From: a bacterium
Lineage (GTDB): Bacteria > Bacillota_I > Bacilli_A > Izemoplasmatales > Hujiaoplasmataceae
Reading direction: 5' to 3'
Length of the DNA stretch: 64,000 nt
NCBI GenBank assembly: GCA_030684695.1
Contig: JAUXXX010000035.1
Location: 1 to 64,000 of the forward strand
Part shown: positions 1 to 11,630 of the stretch, piece after piece
Layout: every line of letters starts with the position of its first letter
Numbering within the stretch: the stretch's first letter is position 1
Made by a program: the position numbers and the translations under genes
Notes under the pieces: model-generated
Databases searched by the model: none
What the model was told of the DNA's origin: nothing
Seen by the model: only the letters and a program-made list of their open reading frames with translations

Positions 1-1428
1 GAAGATGCAATGTTCTTCGAAGCAATTAAGAATGATATAATTAGGTTGGGATATGTACCAAAGAATGTTTTGTTTGGGTCAGATTATTTTGAAGAAAGTT
101 ACGATAGAGCAGTTCTATTAATTAAAAAGGGCAAAGCGTACGTTTGTGAACTTACTGCAGAACAAATGTCAGAATACCGTGGAACGTTATCACTTCCAGG
201 GAAGGATTCTCCTTGGAGAAATCGTTCCGTCGAAGAAAACCTTCGGTTATTCCAAGAAATGCGGGATGGCGTTTATGCAGATGGGTCTAAAACCTTACGT
301 GCAAAAATTGACATGGCTAGTCCCAATATTAATATGCGTGATCCGGTCATTTACCGAATCATCCACATTCATCATCAAAACACTGGCGATAAATGGTGTA
401 TCTATCCGATGTATGATTTTGCTCATCCACTTCAAGACTCCATCGAAGGAATCACCCATTCCTTATGCTCTCTTGAATATGTCGATCATAGAGTATTATA
501 TGATTGGTTTGTGGAACATTGCGAAATGCCACATATACCACACCAATATGAATTTGGGCGTTTAAACATTACGAATACCATTATGTCCAAACGATACATT
601 AAAATACTTGTGGAATCCAAACGTGTCAAAGGATACGATGACCCACGTATGCCAACACTTGTTGGACTTCGACGAAGAGGTTATACCAAAGAAGCCATAA
701 AGAATTTCGTTATTGGAACAGGCCTTTCGAGAATCAATTCAACGGTTTCTACTGAAATGTTAGAGAATTCATTACGAGACGACTTGCGATTAAAGGTCGG
801 TCGAGTGAATGCGATTACCAATCCATTAAAGATTGTGATTACGAACTACCCAAACAACGAGATTGAATGGATTGATGTACCTTTAAACAACGACTCTGAA
901 TCATTAGGCTCAAGAAAAATTGCCTTTGGAAAAGAAGTCTACATTGAACAAGAAGATTTTACGTTGGGCGCAGTTGATAAATCATGGAAACGTCTCGCAG
1001 TAGGGTTGGAAGTTCGTTTGATGCATGCATACTTTGTGAAATGTGAAGAAGTCGTGCAAGATGAAACGGGACGAGTCATTGAGCTACGTTGTACATACGA
1101 TCCCTTAACCAAATCAGGCTCAGGATTTAATCTGCGAAAACCAAATGGAAACATTCACTTTGTGGAAGCTACGACGGCTAAAAAAGCACTATTCCATTTA
1201 TTTGAGCCACTGATGGTGGATTCTGATGGGGACCGCGATATGATGGAACGTTTGAATCCTCATTCATGGGAAACAAGACAGGGGTATGTGGAAGCTTATT
1301 TGGCACAAGCAAAGCCTGAAGATAAATTCCAATTTGTAAGAAATGGATATTGGAATACTGATTATGACTCGACAGATGAGTTACTTTGCTTCAATCGTAC
1401 CGTAGAACTTAAGTCAAGCGTGAAGTAA
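1..1428 (+). CDS. glnS: glutaminyl-tRNA synthetase (5' truncated by window)
   Basis: Class I aminoacyl-tRNA synthetase that charges tRNA-Gln with glutamine. The frame is open from base 1, so the N-terminus, including the HIGH motif, lies outside the window; about 475 residues remain of a usual 550. The IMSKRYI segment near residue 195 is the KMSKS-like ATP-binding loop. The C-terminal beta-barrel anticodon-binding region ends with the family-typical pattern RNGYWNTDYDST followed by FNRTV. GlnRS is patchy among low-GC Gram-positives, many of which make Gln-tRNA by the GatCAB transamidation route, so its presence is informative. The stop lies 1 nt before the start of the next small gene. GluRS was considered, but the C-terminal barrel pattern is that of GlnRS. 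Confidence 0.93.
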   Translation, partial: EDAMFFEAIKNDIIRLGYVPKNVLFGSDYFEESYDRAVLLIKKGKAYVCELTAEQMSEYRGTLSLPGKDSPWRNRSVEENLRLFQEMRDGVYADGSKTLRAKIDMASPNINMRDPVIYRIIHIHHQNTGDKWCIYPMYDFAHPLQDSIEGITHSLCSLEYVDHRVLYDWFVEHCEMPHIPHQYEFGRLNITNTIMSKRYIKILVESKRVKGYDDPRMPTLVGLRRRGYTKEAIKNFVIGTGLSRINSTVSTEMLENSLRDDLRLKVGRVNAITNPLKIVITNYPNNEIEWIDVPLNNDSESLGSRKIAFGKEVYIEQEDFTLGAVDKSWKRLAVGLEVRLMHAYFVKCEEVVQDETGRVIELRCTYDPLTKSGSGFNLRKPNGNIHFVEATTAKKALFHLFEPLMVDSDGDRDMMERLNPHSWETRQGYVEAYLAQAKPEDKFQFVRNGYWNTDYDSTDELLCFNRTVELKSSVK

Positions 1429-1429
1429 G

Positions 1430-1666
1430 ATGTGGAGATATTTTTTAGCAACAGTTGCCTATTTGCTTTTTATGCTGGCTTCCTTCATTGGAATTATTTC
1501 CAGTATCACGATAATGCTTGATGAAGAAGCAATCATGACAGGGACAATAGGAATTGGTCATTATGTTTCTTTTATCATCGCCTTTCTTGTAATCTTTACT
1601 CTTAGTTTTGTTGGGGTATCTCGATCCATTTTAAGACTGATTACATACAAAAAGGAATCAAAATAA
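1430..1666 (+). CDS. small two-TM membrane protein, unknown function
   Basis: A 78-residue protein with two hydrophobic helices, at about residues 4-27 and 44-66, and a short basic tail ending KKESK. The ATG begins one base after the glnS stop, so translation is probably coupled to glnS. A strong terminator follows 10 bases after the stop. No family is recognised; it is a small integral membrane protein of unknown role. Confidence 0.7.
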   Translation: MWRYFLATVAYLLFMLASFIGIISSITIMLDEEAIMTGTIGIGHYVSFIIAFLVIFTLSFVGVSRSILRLITYKKESK

Positions 1667-1676
1667 AAACAAATTT

Positions 1677-1701
1677 CCGTGGAAAAATCCACGGTTTTTT
1701 T
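1677..1701 (+). terminator. rho-independent terminator after glnS unit
   Basis: Perfect stem CCGTGG/CCACGG (1677-1682 with 1689-1694), a 6-nt loop and seven T. Confidence 0.9.
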
Positions 1702-1732
1702 GTGGGTGAGAGGGGCAAAAAAGGATGATTTA

Positions 1733-1741
1733 TGGTATAAT
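1733..1741 (+). promoter_or_regulatory. extended -10 promoter for pcrA
   Basis: TGGTATAAT fits the TGn-TATAAT extended -10 consensus. No good -35 is visible. It lies 17 nt before the preferred pcrA start. Confidence 0.65.
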
Positions 1742-1758
1742 ATTAGTAGGTGATGCAT

Positions 1759-3942
1759 GTGTCAAACGCAATCTTTGAAAAGCTAAACAACAACCAAATC
1801 GAAGCAGTTAAAACAGTGTACGGTCCTGTAATGGCCGTTGCTGGAGCTGGTTCAGGAAAAACGCGGGTCTTAACGAACCGCATTTCTTATTTAATTGAAG
1901 AAGTAGGAATTCCAAGCACTCAAATTTTAGCGATAACATTTACCAATAAAGCCGCTGAAGAAATGAGAAATCGGGTACATCGTATGATTGAAGTACCCGT
2001 GAGTGGTATCTGGATTTCGACATTTCATTCCATGGGCGCAAAAATACTCAGAAATGATATTCATCACCTTGGATATAAACATGATTTTCAAATCATTGAT
2101 GATGATGATCAACAAATTGTAATCAAGAAAATTATGAAAGAATTGAATATGGATCCCAAGCGTTTTATCCCTCGGGCCATCGCCAGTATTATTGAACGAG
2201 CCAAAGCGGATTCTTCTGTATTTCAAGACATTGAAGAGCCCATGTCTAGCATCTCATTTAAGATTTTTCAGGAGTATCAATCCTTTTTGTTTCGCAATAA
2301 TCTCGTTGATTTTCAAGACTTATTGGTGTTGGTCATTGCCTTATTTGAGCAATTCGATGAAGTATTAGAAAAATATCAACGTTGGTTTCAGTACATTTTA
2401 GTGGATGAATTTCAAGACACCAACGACTTGCAATATAGAATCGTTCATGCCTTAGCAAAGAAGAATCGGAACCTATTTATTGTGGGGGATGAAGACCAAA
2501 GTATCTATGCATTTCGAGGGGCGAATATCGCTAATATTCGCAAATTCATGCGAGATTATCCAGAGCATAAAAAGATCATTTTAAATCAGAATTACCGATC
2601 AACAAACCGTATTTTAACAGCTGCGAATCAAGTCATTTCCCATAACAAAACAAGAATTCCTAAGGATTTGTTTTCTACATTAGGCGAGGGAGAATATTTG
2701 ACCCATTACAAAGGACAAACCGATGACGAAGAAGCTTACTACATTTATTCGAAAATAAAACAATTACATAAAGATCACACCTTATACAAAGACATGGCCA
2801 TTCTATATCGAAATAATGCCATGAGTCGTAAGTTTGAGGATTTGCTTTTAAAATATAACATTCCTTATCGTGTCATTGGGAATCTGTCCTTTTATAAGCG
2901 CAAAGAAATCAAAGACGCCATGGCTTACTTGCGACTTGTCATTAATCTAGGAGATGATTATGCATTTTCTAGAGTATACAACGAGCCAAGAAGAGGAATC
3001 GGCGAAACAAGTTTTGAAAAAATGGTGGAGCAAACAAAAATCCATCATGTAAAACTGATGGATTTGATTGACATGGGGTTGGATTTTTTACCATTATCTA
3101 CCAGACAAAAACTCAAGCAGTTTAAAGAGATGATCGAAGAGATTAAGTATAAAATTGAAGATCAAAACATTATTCAAACTTACGAAAACCTACTTGAAAA
3201 ATCAGGATATATGGCTTCACTTCATCAAGACGGTCAAATGGGCGACAAAATGATTGAAAACGAACGAAGAATTGAAAATCTTCAAGAGTTTAAAACGATT
3301 TTACTTGAGAAGATTAAAGAGTACGGCGATATCTCAAACTATGAGAAGTTAACCATCGTGCTAAATGAAATGACGCTTCGTGAAGAAGCACAAGAAGCAC
3401 TTCTTAGTGACGACTATGTCAGCTTAATGACAATGCACTCTGCCAAAGGACTGGAGTTTAAAGTGGTTTTCATCGCATGCTTGGAGCAAGGATTGTTTCC
3501 TTCTTCACAGGCATTGTTTGAACACATCGATGTAGAAGAAGAACGACGTTTGTTTTACGTTGCACTGACAAGAGCAAAAGAGCGGGTGTTTTTAACGAAT
3601 GCGGAATCACGTTTTATGTATGGCCATTACCAACATAATTCAGACAGTGAGTTCTTGCGAGAAATCCACGATGAACTGATTGATCGACAAGGTCTAGCAA
3701 AAAAGAAAACGACCATCTATGAAGGAATAAGAAGAAAACCAGAACCTGTTACGGTAACTCCAGAGGTCGCAGAATACCAAAAAGTGAACAATCAACTATC
3801 CATCGGAGACAAAATTACTCATCAAGTATTTGGTTCTGGGGTGGTTGTTATGATTGATAAGGACAAAGCAACCATCGCATTTCAAGCACCGATTGGCATT
3901 AAAACGTTAATGAAAGATCATCCTTCGATAAAAAAGGGGTAA
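1759..3942 (+). CDS. pcrA: ATP-dependent DNA helicase PcrA/UvrD
   Basis: Superfamily 1A 3'-5' DNA helicase acting in nucleotide excision repair, replication restart and removal of RecA filaments. Walker A AGAGSGKT lies at residues 28-35, the motif II segment DEFQDTN near residue 220, motif III GDEDQSIYAFRGA shortly after, and motif VI VALTRAK near residue 610. The C-terminal 50 residues form the Tudor-like RNA-polymerase-binding domain typical of PcrA (GDKITHQVFGSGVVV). In-frame GTG 1750 and ATG 1753 also exist, but the AGGTGAT at 1748-1754 is the ribosome binding site, so GTG 1759 is preferred. ligA follows after 3 nt, as in Bacillus. Confidence 0.96.
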   Translation: MSNAIFEKLNNNQIEAVKTVYGPVMAVAGAGSGKTRVLTNRISYLIEEVGIPSTQILAITFTNKAAEEMRNRVHRMIEVPVSGIWISTFHSMGAKILRNDIHHLGYKHDFQIIDDDDQQIVIKKIMKELNMDPKRFIPRAIASIIERAKADSSVFQDIEEPMSSISFKIFQEYQSFLFRNNLVDFQDLLVLVIALFEQFDEVLEKYQRWFQYILVDEFQDTNDLQYRIVHALAKKNRNLFIVGDEDQSIYAFRGANIANIRKFMRDYPEHKKIILNQNYRSTNRILTAANQVISHNKTRIPKDLFSTLGEGEYLTHYKGQTDDEEAYYIYSKIKQLHKDHTLYKDMAILYRNNAMSRKFEDLLLKYNIPYRVIGNLSFYKRKEIKDAMAYLRLVINLGDDYAFSRVYNEPRRGIGETSFEKMVEQTKIHHVKLMDLIDMGLDFLPLSTRQKLKQFKEMIEEIKYKIEDQNIIQTYENLLEKSGYMASLHQDGQMGDKMIENERRIENLQEFKTILLEKIKEYGDISNYEKLTIVLNEMTLREEAQEALLSDDYVSLMTMHSAKGLEFKVVFIACLEQGLFPSSQALFEHIDVEEERRLFYVALTRAKERVFLTNAESRFMYGHYQHNSDSEFLREIHDELIDRQGLAKKKTTIYEGIRRKPEPVTVTPEVAEYQKVNNQLSIGDKITHQVFGSGVVVMIDKDKATIAFQAPIGIKTLMKDHPSIKKG

Positions 3943-5943
<2,001 letters not shown>

Positions 5944-5958
5944 AAATGTGGTGAAACA

Positions 5959-8775
5959 ATGAATGACTTCATTACGATCAAAGGTGCTCGGGAAAATAAT
6001 TTAAAAAACATTAGTCTTACCTTACCAAAAAATAAACTAATTGTTATGACAGGATTATCCGGATCAGGGAAAACATCGTTAGCGTTTGATACCATATACG
6101 AAGAAGGACGTCGACGCTATGTAGAAAGTTTATCGGCATATGCCAGACAGTTTTTAGGAAATATGGAAAAACCAGATGTCGATTTAATTGAAGGTTTATC
6201 ACCCGCCATTTCAATCGATCAAAAAACTACGTCCAATAATCCGCGTTCTACGGTAGGAACGGTAACCGAAATATATGATTATGTCCGCTTGCTGTATGCT
6301 CGTGTTGGAATACCTTACTGTCCAGTTCACGGGATTGAAATCACTTCTCAAACCATTGAGGAAATGACCAATCGAATTTTAGAATATCCTTTAGCAAAAG
6401 TGATGATTATGGCTCCAGTGGTTCGTGGTGAAAAAGGAACCCACGCCAAAATCATTGAGCAACTAAAAAAAGAAGGATATACAAGAATTCGAGTCAATAA
6501 GATTGATTACCAACTTGACGAAGAAATCATCTTAGAAAAAACCAAACGCTATGACATTGAAGTAGTGATTGACCGAATTGTTGTAAAAGAAGGCATCCGT
6601 TCTAGATTATACGATTCGATTGAAACAGCTACAAAAATTGCATCAGGACTGATGATTGCCAAAATCAATGAAGAAGAAGTTTTGTTTAGTGAACACTTTA
6701 GTTGTCCTCATTGTGGATTTCAAGTCAGCAAACTTGAACCACGTCTATTTTCATTTAACTCGCCATTTGGGGCGTGTCCAGATTGCTCTGGACTAGGATT
6801 CACCAGAAAAATTGATGTAAACTTACTCATTCCAAAGCCAGAACTCTCCATTATGGGTGGAGTACTCGATAAGTATGCGAATACCGAAAGTATTTATTTG
6901 CAGCAAGTCATCCAAGCATGTAAAGCAATGGGGATTGATATTCATAAACCATTTAACCAACTGACTCCAGCTGAGCAAAATACCATCTTGTATGGGACAA
7001 AGAAAGTACTTCATTTTACATTTCAATCGAAATCCAGCGAAATGGTTCATGATCAAAAAAAGTCGTACGAAGGCGTCATAAAAAGTTTAGAACGACGCTA
7101 TATCGAAACGACGTCGCGTTTCATTCATGAGTGGATTGAAACAATGATGAATGACACTCCATGCGAACGATGCGGCGGAAAACGCCTAAGTGATGAAGCC
7201 TTGTCTGTAAAAATTGAAGACAAAAGTATTTATGACATCACAAAACTAAGCATTTTGCATCTTCTAGATTGGGTGAATCAACTGTCACTATCCAAACATG
7301 ATTTAGAAATTGCTTCCCCTATCATCAAAGAAATTAAAACGAGATTGAACTTCTTGATGAATGTAGGGTTGGATTATTTGTCTTTATCAAGATCATCTGG
7401 TTCTTTGTCTGGTGGAGAGGCTCAGCGAATTCGCTTAGCTACTCAGATTGGTTCACGATTAACGGGTGTGATGTATGTGTTGGATGAACCATCGATTGGA
7501 CTCCACCAACGAGACAACCTTCGGTTAATCAATACACTCAAAGAAATGCGTGATTTAGGAAACACGATGATTGTTGTGGAACACGATATGGAAATGATTG
7601 AACACAGCGATTACGTCGTAGACATCGGACCTGGTGCTGGGATTCATGGTGGTGAAGTTATTTTTTCTGGTACACCAGATGAACTACGTAAAAGCGAAAA
7701 CTCATTAACTGGGGACTATTTAACTGGACGAAAATCGATACCGATTCCAAGCAAGCGAAGAATCGCCAGTCGTGGCTATATTTCTATCAAAGGAGCACGA
7801 CAAAATAATCTTAAAAATGTTAATGTTCAAATTCCAATTGGCTTGTTTACTTGTGTCACTGGTGTATCTGGATCTGGAAAGTCTTCCTTGGTCAACGAAG
7901 TATTGTTCAAAGGGCTAACCAATCTTTTAACCAAACGAACAGAAGTAGCTGGTCTATGTGATTCCATTGAAGGATATAAAGGATTTGACAAGATCATTGA
8001 TATCGATCAATCTCCCATCGGTCGAACTCCTCGAAGCAATCCCGCTACTTATACAGGGGTGTTTGATGAGATACGTGATTTGTTTAGTCGTACCAACGAG
8101 GCGAAATTACGAGGGTATGATAAAGGTCGCTTTTCATTCAATGTGAAAGGTGGACGCTGCGAACAATGTCAAGGAGATGGTGTGAATAAAATCGAGATGC
8201 ATTTCATGCCAGACATTTATGTTGTTTGTGAGGCTTGTCATGGAAAGCGATACAACCAAGAGACGCTTCAAGTGAAATACAAAGGCAAGTCCATTGCTGA
8301 TGTACTCGAAATGACCATTGAAGATAGCGTGGAATTCTTCCAACATTTGCCTAAGATTTATACTAAGTTAAAAACAATTCATGACGTTGGACTAGGTTAT
8401 ATTAAGTTGGGCCAATCTTCCACGACTCTATCGGGTGGAGAAGCTCAACGAGTGAAGTTAGCATCCGAATTGTATCGAAGAATTACTGAAAAATCGATCT
8501 ATATATTAGATGAACCAACAACGGGACTTCATAGTCACGACATTGTGAATTTGGTCAATGTTCTCCAAAACATTACTGATAATGGTGCGACGGTTGTTGT
8601 GATTGAACATAATCTAGATGTGATCAAAGTAGCGGACCATTTGATTGATTTGGGCCCAGAGGGTGGCGATCGTGGGGGGCAAATCCTTGCTTTTGGAACA
8701 CCAGAAGAAATCGCCGCCATCAAAGAAAGTCATACAGGTCAGTATTTAGCGAAAACATTAGCCGCAAACAAGTAG
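5959..8775 (+). CDS. uvrA: excinuclease ABC subunit A
   Basis: DNA damage-recognition ATPase of the UvrABC nucleotide excision repair system. It has two ABC modules: Walker A GLSGSGKTS near residue 34 and GVSGSGKSS near residue 640, and two LSGGEAQR signatures. Zinc-binding cysteine clusters (CPHCGF near residue 255 and CEQCQGDGVN near residue 735) are intact. The length of 938 residues is standard. It is the third gene of the pcrA-ligA-uvrA run, and the stop codon sits inside the stem of the terminator. uvrB and uvrC are not in the window. Confidence 0.97.
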   Translation: MNDFITIKGARENNLKNISLTLPKNKLIVMTGLSGSGKTSLAFDTIYEEGRRRYVESLSAYARQFLGNMEKPDVDLIEGLSPAISIDQKTTSNNPRSTVGTVTEIYDYVRLLYARVGIPYCPVHGIEITSQTIEEMTNRILEYPLAKVMIMAPVVRGEKGTHAKIIEQLKKEGYTRIRVNKIDYQLDEEIILEKTKRYDIEVVIDRIVVKEGIRSRLYDSIETATKIASGLMIAKINEEEVLFSEHFSCPHCGFQVSKLEPRLFSFNSPFGACPDCSGLGFTRKIDVNLLIPKPELSIMGGVLDKYANTESIYLQQVIQACKAMGIDIHKPFNQLTPAEQNTILYGTKKVLHFTFQSKSSEMVHDQKKSYEGVIKSLERRYIETTSRFIHEWIETMMNDTPCERCGGKRLSDEALSVKIEDKSIYDITKLSILHLLDWVNQLSLSKHDLEIASPIIKEIKTRLNFLMNVGLDYLSLSRSSGSLSGGEAQRIRLATQIGSRLTGVMYVLDEPSIGLHQRDNLRLINTLKEMRDLGNTMIVVEHDMEMIEHSDYVVDIGPGAGIHGGEVIFSGTPDELRKSENSLTGDYLTGRKSIPIPSKRRIASRGYISIKGARQNNLKNVNVQIPIGLFTCVTGVSGSGKSSLVNEVLFKGLTNLLTKRTEVAGLCDSIEGYKGFDKIIDIDQSPIGRTPRSNPATYTGVFDEIRDLFSRTNEAKLRGYDKGRFSFNVKGGRCEQCQGDGVNKIEMHFMPDIYVVCEACHGKRYNQETLQVKYKGKSIADVLEMTIEDSVEFFQHLPKIYTKLKTIHDVGLGYIKLGQSSTTLSGGEAQRVKLASELYRRITEKSIYILDEPTTGLHSHDIVNLVNVLQNITDNGATVVVIEHNLDVIKVADHLIDLGPEGGDRGGQILAFGTPEEIAAIKESHTGQYLAKTLAANK

Positions 8776-8793
8776 CTTCATGCTACTTTTTTT
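8771..8793 (+). terminator. terminator of the pcrA-ligA-uvrA operon
   Basis: Stem AGTAGC/GCTACT with loop TTCAT followed by seven T; the uvrA stop TAG is within the 5' arm. Confidence 0.88.
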
Positions 8794-8805
8794 ACTAATG
8801 AATGA

Positions 8806-8840
8806 TTGCTTCGTGCAAATATATCATTTTATGATATGAT
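8806..8840 (+). promoter_or_regulatory. candidate promoter of the hprK-lgt-whiA run
   Basis: TTGCTT at 8806-8811 with TATGAT at 8830-8835 (18 nt apart). A second TATGAT at 8835-8840 makes the exact -10 ambiguous. Confidence 0.5.
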
Positions 8841-8875
8841 GATAGTAGACCAGACAATAGGATTGAGGGAAAACT

Positions 8876-9430
8876 ATGGACGACAAAGATAAATCACGTC
8901 AGGAAGAAAAGGATTTACTTCAAAAAGCGACAAAAGATTCGTCACAAAAGCATAGTGAGGAGTCTGAGATAACGCCAGTTCAAACAAAAAAACGACAAAT
9001 CAAAATAGAGCTTGGAAGAAGATACTCTAGCTATCTACCCATTCATATCGTTGTAAGTTTTATCATAAATTTTATTTTGATGTTTTCCATAGTAAAACTT
9101 CTAAGGTTAGCAGATGTTCGAAACGATTTTGTTTTTTTCCCAATTGCCATCCTTTTCACTGCTTATGAAGAAAGCATCAAAGCCTATCTGTTTAGAAAAC
9201 AAGTGAAACTGGTCATTTATACATCAGGATTGATTTTCTTTTTCTCCTACATTGTCTTTTTTTACTTTTTAGACTTATCTATTTTCCGGACCAGTTTTGC
9301 ATTTAAAGATGTAACCTATCCGATTATATTTATTCTGTTATTACAGATTTCACGAACTATTGTGAAGACAAGTTATTTAATGTGGGTGAAGCGGTTGAAT
9401 CGTTGGACTAATTCCTCATCGAGAAAGTAG
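8876..9430 (+). CDS. membrane protein of unknown function, first gene of hprK run
   Basis: A 184-residue protein. Residues 1-55 are highly charged (Lys/Glu/Asp/Gln-rich) and probably cytoplasmic. Four hydrophobic segments follow, around residues 58-80, 84-102, 112-136 and 142-165, and then a short basic tail. The ATG is preceded by TTGAGGGAAAA. It ends 7 nt before hprK and is probably co-transcribed with it. No family recognised. The context suggests a housekeeping partner of the envelope/carbon-control operon, which is inference only. Confidence 0.7.
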   Translation: MDDKDKSRQEEKDLLQKATKDSSQKHSEESEITPVQTKKRQIKIELGRRYSSYLPIHIVVSFIINFILMFSIVKLLRLADVRNDFVFFPIAILFTAYEESIKAYLFRKQVKLVIYTSGLIFFFSYIVFFYFLDLSIFRTSFAFKDVTYPIIFILLLQISRTIVKTSYLMWVKRLNRWTNSSSRK

Positions 9431-9437
9431 GAACAAT

Positions 9438-10370
9438 ATGCAAAAACTTACGGTCCAAGAAGTCATTCAGGGATTAAAATTAGAAGTACTTGCGGGTCAA
9501 GGTGGGGTAAATCGAGAAGTTACCAATCCAAGTTTGTCAAAACCCGGATTAGAGTTAGCCGGACTGTTTGACTTCTATGAACACGATCGCATTCAAATTA
9601 TTGGGTCAAAAGAAGGAGCATTCTTTCATTGGTTAGACGTTCAAGATCAAGAAATTCGGGTTCGGATGCTTTTTGAAAAACAGCCACCTGCGTTTGTGTT
9701 TTCAAAAAATGTAGTTGTACCAGAGGTGTTCATTCGCTTTGCCAATCAATTTCAAATACCAGTTTGTAAAAGCACCTATAAAACTTCTTCGCTTTTTAGT
9801 GAATTGTTTGCTTTTTTGCAAGCAAAACTCGCAGAACGGACCACGCTCCATGGAGTACTCCTTGATATCAACGGAGTTGGGGTTGTCATTACTGGTAAAA
9901 GCGGGGTCGGAAAAAGTGAAGTAGCACTTGAATTGGTTCGCAGAGGATATATGCTTGTCGCAGATGATATTGTCGAAATCTATCAGCGTGAAAAAGGAAT
10001 TATTATTGGGGAAGCACCGGATGTCTTAAAGAAATACTTAGAAATCCGCGGAATTGGCATCGTCAATGTGGTTTACTTATATGGAGTACGAGCGTATCGA
10101 GAGAATAAACGAATTTCAATGATTGTCAATTTGGAAAAATGGGACGATGCCAAGGAATACAATCGTCTGGGGTTGGAAGAAGACAAACGAATCATCTTCG
10201 ATACTGAAATTGTCCATCTCACGATCCCGATTACAGAAGCAAGAAATACAGCGACCCTCGTCGAAGCTGCAGCGAATGATTATAAATCAAAACATTTGGG
10301 TTATCATTCAGCCAACGACTTCAATGACGCTTTAAACAATAAAATTAAGCAAAATGCAAAAAAGGAGTAA
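9438..10370 (+). CDS. hprK: HPr kinase/phosphorylase
   Basis: Bifunctional enzyme that phosphorylates or dephosphorylates Ser46 of HPr and so controls carbon catabolite repression and PTS sugar uptake. Walker A GKSGVGKS is near residue 155, the conserved His lies in TTLHGVLLD just before it, the Asp pair is in LVADDIVEI, and the HprK signature appears as EIRGIGIVNV. The length of 310 residues is typical. The next gene is lgt, the same order as in Bacillus subtilis (hprK-lgt). No HPr gene is visible here. Confidence 0.96.
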   Translation: MQKLTVQEVIQGLKLEVLAGQGGVNREVTNPSLSKPGLELAGLFDFYEHDRIQIIGSKEGAFFHWLDVQDQEIRVRMLFEKQPPAFVFSKNVVVPEVFIRFANQFQIPVCKSTYKTSSLFSELFAFLQAKLAERTTLHGVLLDINGVGVVITGKSGVGKSEVALELVRRGYMLVADDIVEIYQREKGIIIGEAPDVLKKYLEIRGIGIVNVVYLYGVRAYRENKRISMIVNLEKWDDAKEYNRLGLEEDKRIIFDTEIVHLTIPITEARNTATLVEAAANDYKSKHLGYHSANDFNDALNNKIKQNAKKE

Positions 10371-10373
10371 CTC

Positions 10374-11630
10374 ATGAAATCAATTAAACTATGGATGACG
10401 TTTTTACTCATCGTCATCGCTTCCTTTGCAGTATTATCATGCGCATCAGTTCCTACAACCAACCCAGACAATACCTTTACTGTGGTATTTGTGGACCATG
10501 ATAACACGGTTCTAAAAACAATTACTTGTGACGTTGCAGAACCATGTGATATTGTTCCACCCGCTAACCCCAATAACAAGGAAAACACCTATTTTACAAG
10601 ATGGAGTGTTTTTGAATCTGATTTTGATGAGATACAATCGAATACGACGATTAAAGCCATTTACACCTTAGATAATCGGGTGGTTGTCATTGGTAATCGT
10701 GCGATTTTGTTTTATTCTTTCTTTATTATGTTGGGAATTATAGCTGCACTTTTCTTAGGTTTGAAAGAAGCGAAACGACTTAACGTTAACCAAGACGCGT
10801 TAATTGATGGGTTTTTATGGATTGTGCCTGTTGCTATCTTAGGAGCGAGATTGTGGTATGTTGCGTTTGAGTTGGAACAATTCGTTTATGGTGGGTTCTT
10901 CCCTTCTGTTTTACGGGTATTAGGCTTCTCCTCGGGGACACTTGATTTCTCAACATTTGGATTATCAGGACTAGCCATCCATGGAGCTTTCTTTACTGCC
11001 ATCGTTTGTGCCTATTTCTTTACAAAGAAACGAAAAATTGACCTTCTTCGTGTCATTGACTTCATCGCGATAGGTTTTATTATCGCACAAGCATTTGGGC
11101 GATGGGGAAACTTTTTCAATCAAGAAGCACATGGGCCGCTTGTTGGTGGATTAACAAACAATTTAGCCAATTTGTCTTTGAAAGAACAATTTGAGTTTTT
11201 ACGTTACAGTGTTGGATTACCAGAATTTGTTGTGAATAATATGTACATCCAAGCAGGATTTCATAGTTTTGCGACCGAACCGCTAACAGGATTTTACCAC
11301 CCAACGTTCTTTTATGAAATGTTCTTTAATCTGATTGGGTTTGGAATTATGCTCGTTTTAAGAAGAATTCCACACATCAAGTTTGGGGAAATATTTGGTT
11401 TCTATTTGATATGGTATGGACTAAACCGGATTTTCATCGAAATTTTGCGGACCGATCCACTCACATTTGTATTTTTAGGTATTACGTTTAGAAGTGCTAT
11501 CGTTACTTCAGTTTTAATGATTCTTGGTGGTATTGCCTTAAGTCTATACATCCGCTTAAAATTAAAAGGGGAAGGATATGATTCCGTCCCAGGTCATTTC
11601 ACCTGTCCAAGGAAAAAGATCTCCTCATGA
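10374..11630 (+). CDS. lgt: prolipoprotein diacylglyceryl transferase with lipoprotein-like N-terminal extension
   Basis: Transfers diacylglycerol from phosphatidylglycerol to the lipobox cysteine of prolipoproteins in the membrane. The Lgt core starts near residue 108, and the family signature GRWGNFFNQEAHG is intact. At 418 residues it is about 130-150 longer than usual. The extra N-terminus has a signal peptide with lipobox-like VLSC (Cys23), then residues 33-100 resembling an InlB B-repeat/Listeria-Bacteroides beta domain (TFTVVFVDHDNTVLKTI, then FTRWS, then TIKAIY). The start is well fixed by AAAGGAG at 10361-10367. The N-terminus of Lgt is known to face outward in E. coli, so the extra domain is predicted to be extracellular. 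It overlaps the next gene by 4 nt. Confidence 0.93.
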   Translation: MKSIKLWMTFLLIVIASFAVLSCASVPTTNPDNTFTVVFVDHDNTVLKTITCDVAEPCDIVPPANPNNKENTYFTRWSVFESDFDEIQSNTTIKAIYTLDNRVVVIGNRAILFYSFFIMLGIIAALFLGLKEAKRLNVNQDALIDGFLWIVPVAILGARLWYVAFELEQFVYGGFFPSVLRVLGFSSGTLDFSTFGLSGLAIHGAFFTAIVCAYFFTKKRKIDLLRVIDFIAIGFIIAQAFGRWGNFFNQEAHGPLVGGLTNNLANLSLKEQFEFLRYSVGLPEFVVNNMYIQAGFHSFATEPLTGFYHPTFFYEMFFNLIGFGIMLVLRRIPHIKFGEIFGFYLIWYGLNRIFIEILRTDPLTFVFLGITFRSAIVTSVLMILGGIALSLYIRLKLKGEGYDSVPGHFTCPRKKISS

